Positions 16,697 to 25,458 are shown, counted from the first letter of the stretch. The stretch is DNA of 37,514 nucleotides from Clostridium sp. CAG:465 (GCA_000433755.1 FR891252.1:1-37514), one strand, 5' to 3'. Notes: generated by a model from the sequence alone, not told the origin. Numbers and translations: made by a program.

Positions 16697-18421
16697 TTAT
16701 TTATCCTTTTTTAATTCTTCAAATCTCTTAATCTTCATTGTTGTAGTTTTAACAAATGGTTCATGTTTAATTTCTAATTTTTTTATTGATTTATACGGTG
16801 CCATAGTTTTATTTACTTTCTTTATGTCTTCCCATATCATACTGTATAATTCATCGTCAGTAGGTCTTTTAGAAGCATATTTTTCTTCTATATACTCTTC
16901 ATTTAAAGTAACTTTACATGATACTACTAAATCTTTTCCTGTACCATTTTCACTTTTTCCATAAACCATTGATTCATCTACAAGTGGTATTTTATTTACA
17001 AGTTGTTCTATCTCTTCTGGGAAAATATTTTTTCCATTTGGAGTAACTATAACATTCTTGTTTCTACCTGCAATAACTAAATTTCCTTTTAAATCAAAAT
17101 AGCCTAAATCTCCTGTATAGAACCAACCTTTTTTTAGAGCTTTTTTAGTTTCAGATTCATTCTCGTAATATCCCATAAAGACATTATCACCACGTATAAT
17201 AATTTCACCAACATTGCTATTTTCATCTTCATTTGCACTTAAATCAATCCTTATTTCATCACCATAAACTGCTTTTCCAACTGTACCTGGTTCTCTATCG
17301 TTAAGTCTATTTCCTGCAGCAAGTGGAGCAGTTTCAGTAAGGCCATATCCCTGTAAAAACTTAAATCCAAATCTCTCCATTTTTTTATGAACTTCTTTAT
17401 CAAGAGGTGCTCCTCCACAGAAGAAATATTTTAAATTGCCACCTAAATTCTTTTGTACCTCTTTAAACACACTTCTTCTTAAGTCAATTCCTACTTTACT
17501 AAGTCCTGTAGTAATTCCACCCATAAAATTAACAAGCTTTGTTTTTCCTTGTTTCTCAATTGTCTTTTCAATTCTAGCTGCCATTTTCTCTACTAATTCT
17601 GGTACAACAACCATAAAATCAGGTTTAATTTCTTGTAAATTTTTAACTATATATTTTAATCCTTCACAAATTGCAATTGTACCACCAACACTTGTCATGA
17701 ACAAATATGATAATGTAAATTCTAAAGTATGATGAAGTGGTAAAACTGAAAGACAAGTATATTTTCCAAACATTGGAACAATATCATAACATGAATATAT
17801 ATCAGCACAAATATTCTTGTGTGATAACATTACACCTTTTGATGCAGCAGTAGTTCCTGAAGTAAACACCAATATACTAAATGCTTCTCTATCAATTTTT
17901 GCATCAATATACTCCATTTCACCTGTATCAACTAACTCTTTTCCTTCTTCTATAAGCTGGCTATATGAATAACTTTCGTCATCACTTTTTTCTTTTGACA
18001 TTTCAATATATATCATATCTTTTGGAAGTTTATTTTTTATACTTTCAATAACTTCTTTTCTTCTACTAGAGTATACGATACATTTTGATTTAGATCTCTT
18101 TAATAAATTAAGTACTTCGTTTCCAGGTAATTCCTTATCAAGTGGTACAATAACACCAACACCACAAACAACTGCAAGATATGTTTCATACCATCTCGAA
18201 CTATTTTCTCCAATTACAGCTACTTTCTCACCACTTAAGTTAAATTTCTTTAACATTATCGTTCCTAAAGCATTAATATTTTCTTTAAGCTCTGAGTAGC
18301 TTTTATTTTTAAATTCTTTTGAGTTATCCTCTTTTTCTATAAATGCTGTTTTATTTGCATATTTATCAAATCTTATATTTAACAAATCCTTTAAAGAATA
18401 CATTATTTTTTCCTGTTCCAT
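16697..18421 (-). CDS. AMP-forming acyl-CoA synthetase (long-chain fatty acid ligase type)
   Basis: The enzyme activates a carboxylic acid, probably a fatty acid, with ATP to an acyl-adenylate and transfers it to CoA or a carrier. The 574-aa protein has all core motifs of the adenylate-forming family: TSGTTAASKGVMLSHKN (about 188-204), the LQGYGLTETAP motif (near 360), GWFYTGDLGYFD (near 433) and the hinge GRNKNVIVTPNGKNIFPEEIE region (about 450-470). The chain length of the substrate cannot be read from the sequence, and no acyl carrier gene is adjacent. The ATG follows TAGGAGGAG. Its promoter is at 18449-18477. Confidence 0.92.
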   Translation of the reverse strand: MEQEKIMYSLKDLLNIRFDKYANKTAFIEKEDNSKEFKNKSYSELKENINALGTIMLKKFNLSGEKVAVIGENSSRWYETYLAVVCGVGVIVPLDKELPGNEVLNLLKRSKSKCIVYSSRRKEVIESIKNKLPKDMIYIEMSKEKSDDESYSYSQLIEEGKELVDTGEMEYIDAKIDREAFSILVFTSGTTAASKGVMLSHKNICADIYSCYDIVPMFGKYTCLSVLPLHHTLEFTLSYLFMTSVGGTIAICEGLKYIVKNLQEIKPDFMVVVPELVEKMAARIEKTIEKQGKTKLVNFMGGITTGLSKVGIDLRRSVFKEVQKNLGGNLKYFFCGGAPLDKEVHKKMERFGFKFLQGYGLTETAPLAAGNRLNDREPGTVGKAVYGDEIRIDLSANEDENSNVGEIIIRGDNVFMGYYENESETKKALKKGWFYTGDLGYFDLKGNLVIAGRNKNVIVTPNGKNIFPEEIEQLVNKIPLVDESMVYGKSENGTGKDLVVSCKVTLNEEYIEEKYASKRPTDDELYSMIWEDIKKVNKTMAPYKSIKKLEIKHEPFVKTTTMKIKRFEELKKDK

Positions 18422-18448
18422 AAAACTCCTCCTAAAAAGTATAACTAA

Positions 18449-18477
18449 ATTATATATTTATTTTATTACAATGTCAA
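18449..18477 (-). promoter_or_regulatory. Promoter of the acyl-CoA synthetase gene
   Basis: On the minus strand, perfect TTGACA (18477-18472), 17-nt spacer, perfect TATAAT (18454-18449). Confidence 0.9.
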
Positions 18478-18497
18478 GATACAAAAAGATATATCAA

Positions 18498-18526
18498 TTG
18501 ACTTTTTATGTAAAATATGTTATAAT
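18498..18526 (+). promoter_or_regulatory. Promoter of the Lys/Ala-repeat gene
   Basis: TTGACT (18498-18503), 17-nt spacer, perfect TATAAT (18521-18526). Transcription should start near 18533, giving a long leader of about 150 nt. Confidence 0.75.
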
Positions 18527-18532
18527 ATTAGT

Positions 18533-18684
18533 ATGTAAAAAATAAAAAATTTGCTAAATTTAGTAAATATTTAAATTGTTTAAACTATAGACAAGTTATA
18601 TAACAAAAATATAACCCCCACCTTAAGTTTATTTAATCAATTTATTTTACTAATTTAGCTCTAAGCTCAGGGGAGGGCTTTACA
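18533..18684 (+). promoter_or_regulatory. Long structured 5' leader of the Lys/Ala-repeat gene
   Basis: The leader has a 20-nt near-palindrome at 18549-18568 (ATTTGCTAAATTTAGTAAAT). It also has a CCCCCACCT block at 18615-18623 that can pair with the extended ribosome site AGGGGAGGG at 18669-18677, with two one-base bulges. Pairing would hide the Shine-Dalgarno. No known riboswitch class is recognised. Confidence 0.45.
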
Positions 18685-19083
18685 ATGAAAGAAACTATAA
18701 AATCTATTATAGCATGTATTTTTTTTTCATGCTTTACATACATACTTTTGCAAATATGTGTGTTAACAGAATCAGGTCAGTTCGAGAAATTGCCTAAGTT
18801 CTGCATAGCGTTTGGTCTTTTTTCTATATTCCTTCCACTAATTGCTAACTACAATGATAAAAAAGATGCTAAGGCAAAAACAAAGGCTAAAGCTATGGCA
18901 AAAGCTAAAGCAAAGGCTAAAGCTATGGCAAAAGCTAAAGCAAAGGCTAAAGCTGAAGCTATAGCTAAAGAAGAATCCCGCAAAAGACGAGATGAAATAA
19001 TAGACAGCTTATATCGTAGTTACGTATATGACCTTTGCGAAAAGGCAATGGAGCCCTACAGAAAACAGCCCCCTCATGATTAA
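18685..19083 (+). CDS. Small membrane protein with Lys/Ala repeats (132 aa)
   Basis: I do not recognise this protein. Two hydrophobic segments (about 6-27 and 39-56) are followed by a highly charged helical stretch (about 59-97) made of KAKA units. The core is a 10-residue unit, KAKAMAKAKA, encoded by two identical 30-bp tandem copies (18883-18912 and 18913-18942) and a diverged third. The tail (to residue 132) is charged and ends in KQPPHD. The positive helix could bind nucleic acid, teichoic acid or phospholipid at the membrane surface; this is a guess. The ribosome site GGGGAGGG is very strong. Base composition in the repeat is richer in G and C than the surroundings. The terminator starts within the last codons. 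Confidence 0.75.
   Translation: MKETIKSIIACIFFSCFTYILLQICVLTESGQFEKLPKFCIAFGLFSIFLPLIANYNDKKDAKAKTKAKAMAKAKAKAKAMAKAKAKAKAEAIAKEESRKRRDEIIDSLYRSYVYDLCEKAMEPYRKQPPHD
18883..18972 (+). repeat. 30-bp tandem repeat inside the Lys/Ala-rich gene
   Basis: Two identical 30-bp units (18883-18912, 18913-18942) and a third that matches only in its first part (18943-18972). Each unit keeps the reading frame, so copy-number change would alter helix length by 10 residues without a frameshift. Confidence 0.9.
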
Positions 19084-19098
19084 TGAGGGGAGCTTTTT
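19067..19098. terminator. Terminator between the repeat gene and gerW
   Basis: CCCCTCAT pairs with ATGAGGGG, and AGC/GCT continues the stem past a bulged A, then TTTTTT follows. The stop codon of the plus-strand gene is in the loop. Confidence 0.9.
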
Positions 19099-19568
19099 TA
19101 TACCTTATGCCAATCTTCTATATCGTCAGGACTTGTATCTTCAGACTGCTCAACCTTTAAAACTTGCTTTGGTTTTTGAATAGCCCTTTCAATTAAGGTA
19201 TTTGCTTTGTTAACTATATCAGGAATTATATCTACCAATTTATCAACTGAAGTTGTTCCATTTACATTTAAAAGCTTTATCTGACCGTCTTTTACTGTTA
19301 AAAATGCAACTGGTGATATATTTACACCGGCTCCACTACCACCACCAAAAGGAAGTTTAGCATTTTCTGAAAATTTATTTAATTTGTTTGTATTAAATTC
19401 ACTACCTCCTGCAGCAAAACCAAAACATACTTTAGATACAGGTATAATTACTGTACCATCTGGTGAAGTTACCATATCACCTACAATTGTATTAACATCT
19501 ACCATGCTTTCAAGTGAAGTCATAGCTGTCATCATTAAATTTTCTATTGGATGTTTTTGATCTGACAT
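19098..19568 (-). CDS. gerW: GerW family sporulation protein (YtfJ)
   Basis: GerW/YtfJ is a small soluble protein made during sporulation and needed for full germination in Bacillus. The 156-aa length, the N-terminal HPIENLMMTAMTSLESMVDV, the central DGTVIIPVSKVCFGFAAGGS, the GGGSGAGVNISPVAFL glycine-rich segment and a C-terminal amphipathic helix match the family. The start ATG follows AAAGGTGG and lies inside the end of the upstream ytfI-like gene, with a 59-nt overlap in another frame. The last 25 residues are acidic and variable. Confidence 0.93.
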   Translation of the reverse strand: MSDQKHPIENLMMTAMTSLESMVDVNTIVGDMVTSPDGTVIIPVSKVCFGFAAGGSEFNTNKLNKFSENAKLPFGGGSGAGVNISPVAFLTVKDGQIKLLNVNGTTSVDKLVDIIPDIVNKANTLIERAIQKPKQVLKVEQSEDTSPDDIEDWHKV

Positions 19569-20211
19569 TTTTCTTTTCCACCTTTCTTAACTTAAATATT
19601 ATTTTTATTATTATATAAATAATATTTGCAAGTTGAAGGTGAATTATACTATCTATTTTTATATTATATACTTCTCCACTAATATATGTTTTGTATCTTG
19701 TATTTTCTAAGTTAAATCTATTTATATTATTAGCTATAAACATATTTATTGCAACATTAATTAAAGTGGATATATATGCATTTAAAATTGTATTTATTAA
19801 ATTTATACCTAAATCTAATTTTAGTTTCTTTACATATATGCTATTAATAAAATTCTTTATATCTTTTGAATTTAGCAAAGCTTTATTTATTTTTTCTCCA
19901 GTTACTGCTTTATCTAGCGCATTAAAAACTGAATTTATAACCATTTCAAGAGGATCATTAGAAACATTTTTATATAATTTTTTATCATCATTTTTCTTTT
20001 TATTTTTATTTAAATCTTTTTTATATACTAAAATAAATCCTAATAATTTTATTTTCAAATGATGTTTTTCTTTTACAGTTTCACTTTTGTACTTTTTTAA
20101 TTTATTAAAAGTAGGTACTATTTCATGCTTTATATCAATTTTTATTGGAAAAACAAAAAGCATTATAAATAATAATAAAATAATAATAGCTACAGTATAT
20201 ATAATCCACAT
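19510..20211 (-). CDS. ytfI: DUF2953 protein (YtfI-like)
   Basis: This 233-aa protein has one N-terminal membrane helix (about 2-21) followed by a basic soluble domain. Hydrophobic and amphipathic helices (about 110-190) include a stretch LDLGINLINTILNAY seen in YtfI-like proteins. In Bacillus the ytfI gene directly precedes gerW, and the same order is kept here, which supports the assignment. The role is not established; it is thought to be linked to sporulation through its neighbour. The last 20 codons overlap the start and ribosome site of gerW. The ATG follows GGGTGGT. Confidence 0.8.
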   Translation of the reverse strand: MWIIYTVAIIILLLFIMLFVFPIKIDIKHEIVPTFNKLKKYKSETVKEKHHLKIKLLGFILVYKKDLNKNKKKNDDKKLYKNVSNDPLEMVINSVFNALDKAVTGEKINKALLNSKDIKNFINSIYVKKLKLDLGINLINTILNAYISTLINVAINMFIANNINRFNLENTRYKTYISGEVYNIKIDSIIHLQLANIIYIIIKIIFKLRKVEKKNVRSKTSNRKFNDDSYDFT

Positions 20212-20259
20212 TATTTACCACCCAGTATTATTATTTACAATATGGTAAATTTTATACAA

Positions 20260-20288
20260 TTGACACGCGTTCAGTATTATGGTATAAT
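20260..20288 (+). promoter_or_regulatory. Consensus promoter of the PAP2-like gene pair
   Basis: Perfect TTGACA (20260-20265), 17-nt spacer, perfect TATAAT (20283-20288). Confidence 0.9.
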
Positions 20289-20337
20289 ATGACTACAAAA
20301 AAATATAAAAATTTAACTCTAAACTAGGAGGATTATA

Positions 20338-20997
20338 ATGAACGAAAATATAATTTTTGCTTTAGACACTTTCACTTATATTGCAGTAAGTATTGCACTT
20401 GCATGGGTTACTTCTCAAGCATTTAAAACACTACTTAAAATTGCAATTACAAAGAATAAAAATCCACGGAATATAATAAAACAATTCTTTTCTGATGGTG
20501 ATTTTCCATCATCTCATACAGCGGTTTCGGTTACTGGATGCATCGTTATTACACCAATAATGTACGAAGCTATTTATAACGCTACAAGCCAAACAGAAAT
20601 TTTAGTTTGCATAGCTGCTGAAGTTGTCTTGCTATTATGGACTGCAATGACAATTAGAGATGCTCTAGGCATTAGGATGAGTGTGCAGAACAATGCTCAA
20701 GTTACACATAGTCTTCTTAAAGAAACTAAAAAACATTGTATTGTAACTGATTCTCTACAAGAATTTTGGAATGATCTTGGTGATAAGCTTAATATCAAAA
20801 CCGGTCATATGCCACACGAAGTAATTGGCGGTTTAATTCTTGCATTAATATTTGGTATAGGAGCAAATTCTATCAGGACAGAAAATTGGGTAGTATTTAT
20901 CATTGATATAATAATCTCTATTATATACTTTCTCCTTTCATATCTTTTCTTATCCAAAAAGATTGATTTACCAAAATTTATAGCTAAACTTTGGTAA
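20338..20997 (+). CDS. Divergent PAP2 family membrane protein (DUF212, YuiD-like)
   Basis: Proteins of this family are related to PAP2 phosphatases and vanadium haloperoxidases; the substrate is unknown but is probably a membrane lipid phosphate. The 219-aa protein has several membrane helices. It carries the family signatures DGDFPSSHTA (about 59-68), a central IRDALGIRMSVQ, and a late GHMPHEVIGGLILA (about 160-173). It is longer than typical members of about 150 to 160 residues because of sequence between the second and third motifs. The ATG follows AGGAGG. Its stop is followed at once by the ribosome site for the next small gene. Confidence 0.87.
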   Translation: MNENIIFALDTFTYIAVSIALAWVTSQAFKTLLKIAITKNKNPRNIIKQFFSDGDFPSSHTAVSVTGCIVITPIMYEAIYNATSQTEILVCIAAEVVLLLWTAMTIRDALGIRMSVQNNAQVTHSLLKETKKHCIVTDSLQEFWNDLGDKLNIKTGHMPHEVIGGLILALIFGIGANSIRTENWVVFIIDIIISIIYFLLSYLFLSKKIDLPKFIAKLW

Positions 20998-21014
20998 GGG
21001 AGGAGTAATAAAAA

Positions 21015-21167
21015 ATGATCTCATTGATTGTTACTCTTATATTAGCTATCTTACTATTTAAGCTCTTGTTTAAAGTTACTTCATGTTTTATACAAGCGTT
21101 AGTAACTATAGTTGATATTATACTCTGGATAATTTTTATTTTTATTTTATTGTTTTTATTGTTTTAA
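21015..21167 (+). CDS. Small hydrophobic membrane protein (50 aa)
   Basis: A complete short frame starts at ATG 21015, 9 nt after GGGAGGAG, and ends at TAA 21167. It is almost entirely Leu, Ile, Phe and Val, with charged Lys16, Lys20 and Asp34 only. Two membrane segments (about 2-15 and 25-50) are likely. It lies 17 nt after the PAP2-like gene in the same transcript and ends just before the terminator, so it is probably a partner of, or fine-tunes, the enzyme. I know of no family match. Confidence 0.65.
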   Translation: MISLIVTLILAILLFKLLFKVTSCFIQALVTIVDIILWIIFIFILLFLLF

Positions 21168-21169
21168 GT

Positions 21170-21202
21170 AAGGCCATTCGCTTCCAGGAATGGCCTTTTC
21201 TT
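21170..21202 (+). terminator. Terminator after the 50-aa gene
   Basis: AAGGCCATTC pairs with GAATGGCCTT around an 8-nt loop, and TTCTTAA follows. The obgE gene ends at its right edge on the other strand. Confidence 0.9.
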
Positions 21203-22469
21203 AATCGTTATATTCCATTTGATATCCAATAATATCTAAATATTCTCCATCTTGAAGTCCAAGTTCTCTTGCCTTATCCATAACTCCCATTTTATTCAAT
21301 ACTCTTTGCATGTATTGTCTTGATTCCACATCAAATATATTAACTTTACTCATTAGTCTTTCTATAGGAGCACCAGTAACGTAGTATGTATCATTTTTCT
21401 TTTCTACATGCCACTCTTGATCTACTAATTCATCCTCTTCCTCTTTAATTACTTCAACAATATCTTCTTTTGGAATTTTCTTTAACTCTTCAGATACATA
21501 GTTTAGTAAATCATCTAATCCAATTTTAGTTGCAGCTGAAATTTTAAATAATTTTAACCCTTCTTTTTTACAAAGCATTTCTAAATCTTTAAGATAGCCT
21601 TCATCACTTAAACTATCCATTTTATTGGCAACAACAATTTGTTTTTTTGAGGCAAGTTTTTGACTATATTTTTTAAGCTCATTATTTATTAATTTAAAAT
21701 CATCTACTGGGATTCTTCCTTCACTTCCTGTAATATCAATTACATGCAATAAAAGTCTAGTTCTTTCAATATGCTTTAAGAACTTAAATCCAAGACCTAC
21801 GCCCTCACTTGCATCCTCTATAATTCCAGGAATATCAGCCATCACAAAGGTATCTCCACTTTTAGTTTTAACAACTCCTAAAGCTGGTTCAAGTGTAGTA
21901 AAATGGTAATTTGCAATTTTAGGTTTTGCAGATGATACAGTTGAAATTATTGTTGATTTACCAACATTTGGAAAACCAATAAGCCCAACATCAGCAAGCA
22001 TTTTTAGTTCAAGTTCAAGATTTCTTTCTACACCTTTATGGCCTGCCTCAGAAAAATTTGGAACTTGTCTTGTAGGAGTTGCAAAATTCATATTGCCTTT
22101 TCCACCTTTTCCACCTTTAGCCACTAAAAACACATCATCTTTTTTTGATAAATCAGCAATTACAATATCCTTATCTACATCTCTTACTATTGTACCAAGT
22201 GGTACACTTATATACAAGTCTTGACCTGATTTTCCAGTTTTTCTTGCACCATCACCGTTTTTACCATCTTCTGCCCTAAATTCTTTTTTATATTTAAAAT
22301 CAAGTAGCGTTGATGTATTTGAATCAACTTTTAAATATATATTTCCACCTTTTCCACCATCACCACCATCTGGACCACCAGCAGCAATATATTTTTCCCT
22401 TCTAAAACTTGTTGCACCATTACCACCATTTCCAGCTTTTACTTTTATTTTTACATAATCAATTACCAT
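21201..22469 (-). CDS. obgE: GTPase Obg
   Basis: Obg is an essential GTPase acting in late 50S ribosome assembly and linked to stress and, in Bacillus, to sporulation. The 422-aa protein has the glycine-rich Obg fold (about 1-155, with GGDGGKGGN), a G domain with the P-loop GFPNVGKST (about 165-173), DIPGI, NKMD, and the C-terminal OCT domain (about 345-422) found in Firmicutes. The ATG follows GGAGAATTTAG. It lies 13 nt after trpS, so the two form one transcript. In many Firmicutes obg follows rplU-rpmA directly; here trpS and an inverted gene lie between. Confidence 0.97.
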   Translation of the reverse strand: MVIDYVKIKVKAGNGGNGATSFRREKYIAAGGPDGGDGGKGGNIYLKVDSNTSTLLDFKYKKEFRAEDGKNGDGARKTGKSGQDLYISVPLGTIVRDVDKDIVIADLSKKDDVFLVAKGGKGGKGNMNFATPTRQVPNFSEAGHKGVERNLELELKMLADVGLIGFPNVGKSTIISTVSSAKPKIANYHFTTLEPALGVVKTKSGDTFVMADIPGIIEDASEGVGLGFKFLKHIERTRLLLHVIDITGSEGRIPVDDFKLINNELKKYSQKLASKKQIVVANKMDSLSDEGYLKDLEMLCKKEGLKLFKISAATKIGLDDLLNYVSEELKKIPKEDIVEVIKEEEDELVDQEWHVEKKNDTYYVTGAPIERLMSKVNIFDVESRQYMQRVLNKMGVMDKARELGLQDGEYLDIIGYQMEYND

Positions 22470-22482
22470 CTAAATTCTCCTT

Positions 22483-23496
22483 TTACTCAAAATAGTCTAT
22501 TTTCATTGCTTTCTTTACCTTTTTCATTGTCTCACTAGCTTTATATCTAGCTTTTTTTATTCCGTTTTTTAAAACATCGTCTATAATTTCAGGATGCTCC
22601 TCATAATATTTTCTTTTTTCTCTTATTGGTCTTAAGTACTCACATATATTTTTAGCAAGTTCTTTTTTACAAGCAACGCAACCTCTTTTTCCCTTTTTAC
22701 ATTCTTCAAATATACACTCTTTATCTTTTTGACTAAACATCTTATGATAGTATCCTACCATACACACTTCAGGATTTGCCGGATCGTCTTTCCTTATTTT
22801 TGAAGTATCTGTTAAAGCTCCCATAACTTTTCTATTTATTTCCTCTTCGCTATCAGACAAATATATTGCATTACCTAAGCTTTTACCCATTTTGGCGTTT
22901 CCATCTAGTCCTTTTACTCTAGCCATCTTTCCAACTAAAGCTTCGGGTTCAACTAAAGTCTCACCATAAATAGCGTTAAATTTTCTAACAATTTCTCTTG
23001 TTTGCTCAATCATTGGAAGTTGATCCTCTCCAACAGGAATCAAATGTGCTCCAAACGCAGTAATATCAGCAGATTGACTTACTGGATATCCTAAGAATCC
23101 ATAAGTTATACTCTCACCGTTATTTCCAAAAAGTTCCTTTTTTTGGGCTATTTCTGTTTTTACTGTTGGATTTCTCTCTAGTCTTGCAACAGTTACAAGA
23201 TTTGAATAGAAAACTGTAAGTTCTGCAATTTCAGGAACCATTGATTGAATAAATACTGTTGTTTTTTGTGGATCAATTCCACAAGATAAATAATCAATGC
23301 AAAGTTGTTTTACAGAATTTCTAACCTTTTCTGGATTATTAAAGTTATCTGTTAAAGCTTGAACATCTGCAATCATTATATATTGTTCATAATCATCTTG
23401 AAGTTTTACTCTATTTTGTAATGAACCAAAATAGTGACCTATATGAAGTCTTCCAGTTGGTCTATCACCTGTTAAAATTATCTTTTTTTCTTCCAT
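22483..23496 (-). CDS. trpS: Tryptophanyl-tRNA synthetase
   Basis: TrpRS charges tRNA-Trp. The 337-aa class I enzyme has the HIGH motif (RLHIGHYFGS, near residue 17), the AIDQ-equivalent VGEDQLPMIEQ region (near 153), and the KMSKS loop as AKMGKSLGN (near 202). A four-cysteine cluster (CIFEECKKGKRGCVACKKEL, near 265-284) follows in a region where some TrpRS carry a metal or Fe-S site. The start chosen is the ATG at 23496, 6 nt after AGGTGA; GTG and ATG codons a few bases upstream overlap that site. Confidence 0.96.
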   Translation of the reverse strand: MEEKKIILTGDRPTGRLHIGHYFGSLQNRVKLQDDYEQYIMIADVQALTDNFNNPEKVRNSVKQLCIDYLSCGIDPQKTTVFIQSMVPEIAELTVFYSNLVTVARLERNPTVKTEIAQKKELFGNNGESITYGFLGYPVSQSADITAFGAHLIPVGEDQLPMIEQTREIVRKFNAIYGETLVEPEALVGKMARVKGLDGNAKMGKSLGNAIYLSDSEEEINRKVMGALTDTSKIRKDDPANPEVCMVGYYHKMFSQKDKECIFEECKKGKRGCVACKKELAKNICEYLRPIREKRKYYEEHPEIIDDVLKNGIKKARYKASETMKKVKKAMKIDYFE

Positions 23497-23800
23497 TATC
23501 ATCACCTAATTTACTAAACATTATACATAATATTATACAATAAATGCTTAAAAAAAGCTAGTATCAATATAATTTTATTTAAATATTATGTCTATATTAA
23601 TTACTTTTTTACTAAATTTACTAATTTTTCTCTTTTTTTTGACATAATTATTGACTTTATAACACAAAGCATTATATAATAAATATAGTAGGATAGTATA
23701 TAAATATATGATTATACATTTATACTACTTTAAGTTTTTTCTTATTTTTTATTCAAATCCAAATACTTTTTAGTATTTAATTTTTAATGGAGGAATTCTT
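23497..23800. promoter_or_regulatory. Divergent spacer with promoter of the beta-CASP gene
   Basis: About 300 nt of AT-rich DNA between trpS and the metallohydrolase gene. TTGACT (23651-23656), an 18-nt spacer and TATAAT (23675-23680) form a plus-strand promoter, giving a leader of about 115 nt. The leader has a small AAATAC/GTATTT hairpin at 23761-23776. On the minus strand TATAAT occurs twice near 23521-23540, but the -35 is unclear. No reading frame is credible here. Confidence 0.6.
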
Positions 23801-25414
23801 ATGAAAAATAAACCAGCTAGCATTACTTATGAAATATCTTGCCTTCACTCAGGCGTAACTGGTTCATCAATTATCTTAATGATACATTTTCCAAATGGAG
23901 ATACTAGGCATATTCTTATCGATTGTGGAATGTATCAAGAGTTTGAATATAACAAATACAATTTTGATTTTCCAACTCAGTTTCATCCTGAAAATATTGA
24001 TTATGTTTTTTTGACACATACTCATATAGATCATTGTGGAAGATTGCCGCTTTTGGTAAAGAAAGGGTATTATAACAATATCTATTGCACAAATGTTGCC
24101 AAAAGACTTCTTTGGCCAGCCCTTTTTGACTGTGCAAAGATATTGGATTATGAGTCTAGGAAGCTCAAAACATTTGTTGAACCTCTTTATGAATTAGAAG
24201 ATGTAAAGAGAACTTTAAACAGATGTAGGGGATTAAATTACAATAATACCTTTAGTCTTGATGACAACTTGAATGTAACATTACTTGGTAATGCACATTT
24301 AATGGGTGCTGCTATGGTTCTTCTTCAGGTAAGTTATCCATGTTGTGAAACCATTAATTTACTTTTTACTGGTGACTATAATGTGAATAATTTATTCCAG
24401 GATATACCGGGCATTCCTAAATGGGTAAAAAATCTCAAGCTCATTGTTTTTCAGGAGTCAACATATGGCGATTCCACAACAGGATCAATTAATTACACAT
24501 ATGATGACACACTTCTTTCTCTTATTAATGAGAATAAAACAGTAGTTTCCCCTGTTATAGCTTGTGAAAGAGCTGAACAGGTTCTCTTAAAGTTAAAAAA
24601 ATTACAGGATGAAAACCTTCTGTCAAAGTCGGTACCAATATATCTTGCAGGTTCTCTTGCAATTGAGTATTTTAAAATATTCATAGAAGAATCAAAGGTT
24701 GATTTCATACCTGAGAACCTCATATTAGTAAGTACATCAAATCATTTGAGTTTAGTTTCTGAAATGATTGGTACAAAAGATATATTAATTATTGATGAAA
24801 TTCCGGGAGATGTTTTGCAATCAACTACTCCAAAAATCATATTAACCACATCCGGTATGGCAGATAAAGGAAAAGCACCGTATTATCTTTCTAGGCTCGT
24901 TCACCGGGAGGATGTTGCAATACTTTTTACTTGTTATTTGCCATCAAGTACATTAGGCTACACTTTAAAAAATGCCAAAAAGGGTCAGGACCATACTTTT
25001 AACATTTATGGAGTAAAAGTAAAGACTCAAATAAACTGTGATATATTTTGTTGCAATGAATTTTCCTCACATGCAAAAGCTGATCAGTTACTTGATTTTT
25101 TACGTATCTTTCCTAATCTTGTTGGTGTATTTGTAAATCACGGAGAAATTAAGACAAAAGAGATTTACTCTGAAATGATTGAAAAAGAATTAGAGCCAAT
25201 GTTTGTAGAAATACTCGATAGAAGTGTCTTCTACTCTATGTCTGAATTTGATATAATAAAAATAGCCTGTTCTAAGTACTCCACTATTGAAGAATTAAAA
25301 CAAATTTCAAGAAAAGAGCGCAAGGATAGAAAAATCATTTCTAAAAAATCTAAACCTAAATACAAAAACAAAACTACTCAAAAGATTAGAATACCTAGCA
25401 TTTCATTTAGTTAA
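23801..25414 (+). CDS. Metallo-beta-lactamase/beta-CASP family hydrolase (CPSF/RNase J-like)
   Basis: Enzymes of this fold are mostly two-zinc nucleases acting on RNA. The 537-aa protein shows HTHIDHCG (His73, His75, Asp77, His78), then NAHLMGAA and FTGDYN supplying further ligands, and the beta-CASP part with QESTYGDS, a TTSGMADKG motif and the late SSHA and VNHGE motifs. These are the CPSF/Ysh1-like markers rather than the bacterial RNase J arrangement. The C-terminal about 40 residues are strongly basic (Lys/Arg), suited to RNA binding. The gene stands alone, inverted between trpS and rpmA. The ATG follows TGGAGGA. Target not known. Confidence 0.87.
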   Translation: MKNKPASITYEISCLHSGVTGSSIILMIHFPNGDTRHILIDCGMYQEFEYNKYNFDFPTQFHPENIDYVFLTHTHIDHCGRLPLLVKKGYYNNIYCTNVAKRLLWPALFDCAKILDYESRKLKTFVEPLYELEDVKRTLNRCRGLNYNNTFSLDDNLNVTLLGNAHLMGAAMVLLQVSYPCCETINLLFTGDYNVNNLFQDIPGIPKWVKNLKLIVFQESTYGDSTTGSINYTYDDTLLSLINENKTVVSPVIACERAEQVLLKLKKLQDENLLSKSVPIYLAGSLAIEYFKIFIEESKVDFIPENLILVSTSNHLSLVSEMIGTKDILIIDEIPGDVLQSTTPKIILTTSGMADKGKAPYYLSRLVHREDVAILFTCYLPSSTLGYTLKNAKKGQDHTFNIYGVKVKTQINCDIFCCNEFSSHAKADQLLDFLRIFPNLVGVFVNHGEIKTKEIYSEMIEKELEPMFVEILDRSVFYSMSEFDIIKIACSKYSTIEELKQISRKERKDRKIISKKSKPKYKNKTTQKIRIPSISFS

Positions 25415-25423
25415 CCCAATTAT

Positions 25424-25458
25424 AAAAATCAATCACATTAATTTGTGATTGATTTTTT
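25424..25458 (+). terminator. Terminator of the beta-CASP gene
   Basis: AAAAATCAATCACA pairs with TGTGATTGATTTTT, with a T-run tail. Confidence 0.92.

Noticed and set aside
18883..18972. CRISPR or histone-like interpretation of the repeats
   Set aside because: The units are directly adjacent without spacers and in frame in a membrane protein; the two N-terminal membrane segments argue against a histone-like DNA-binding protein.
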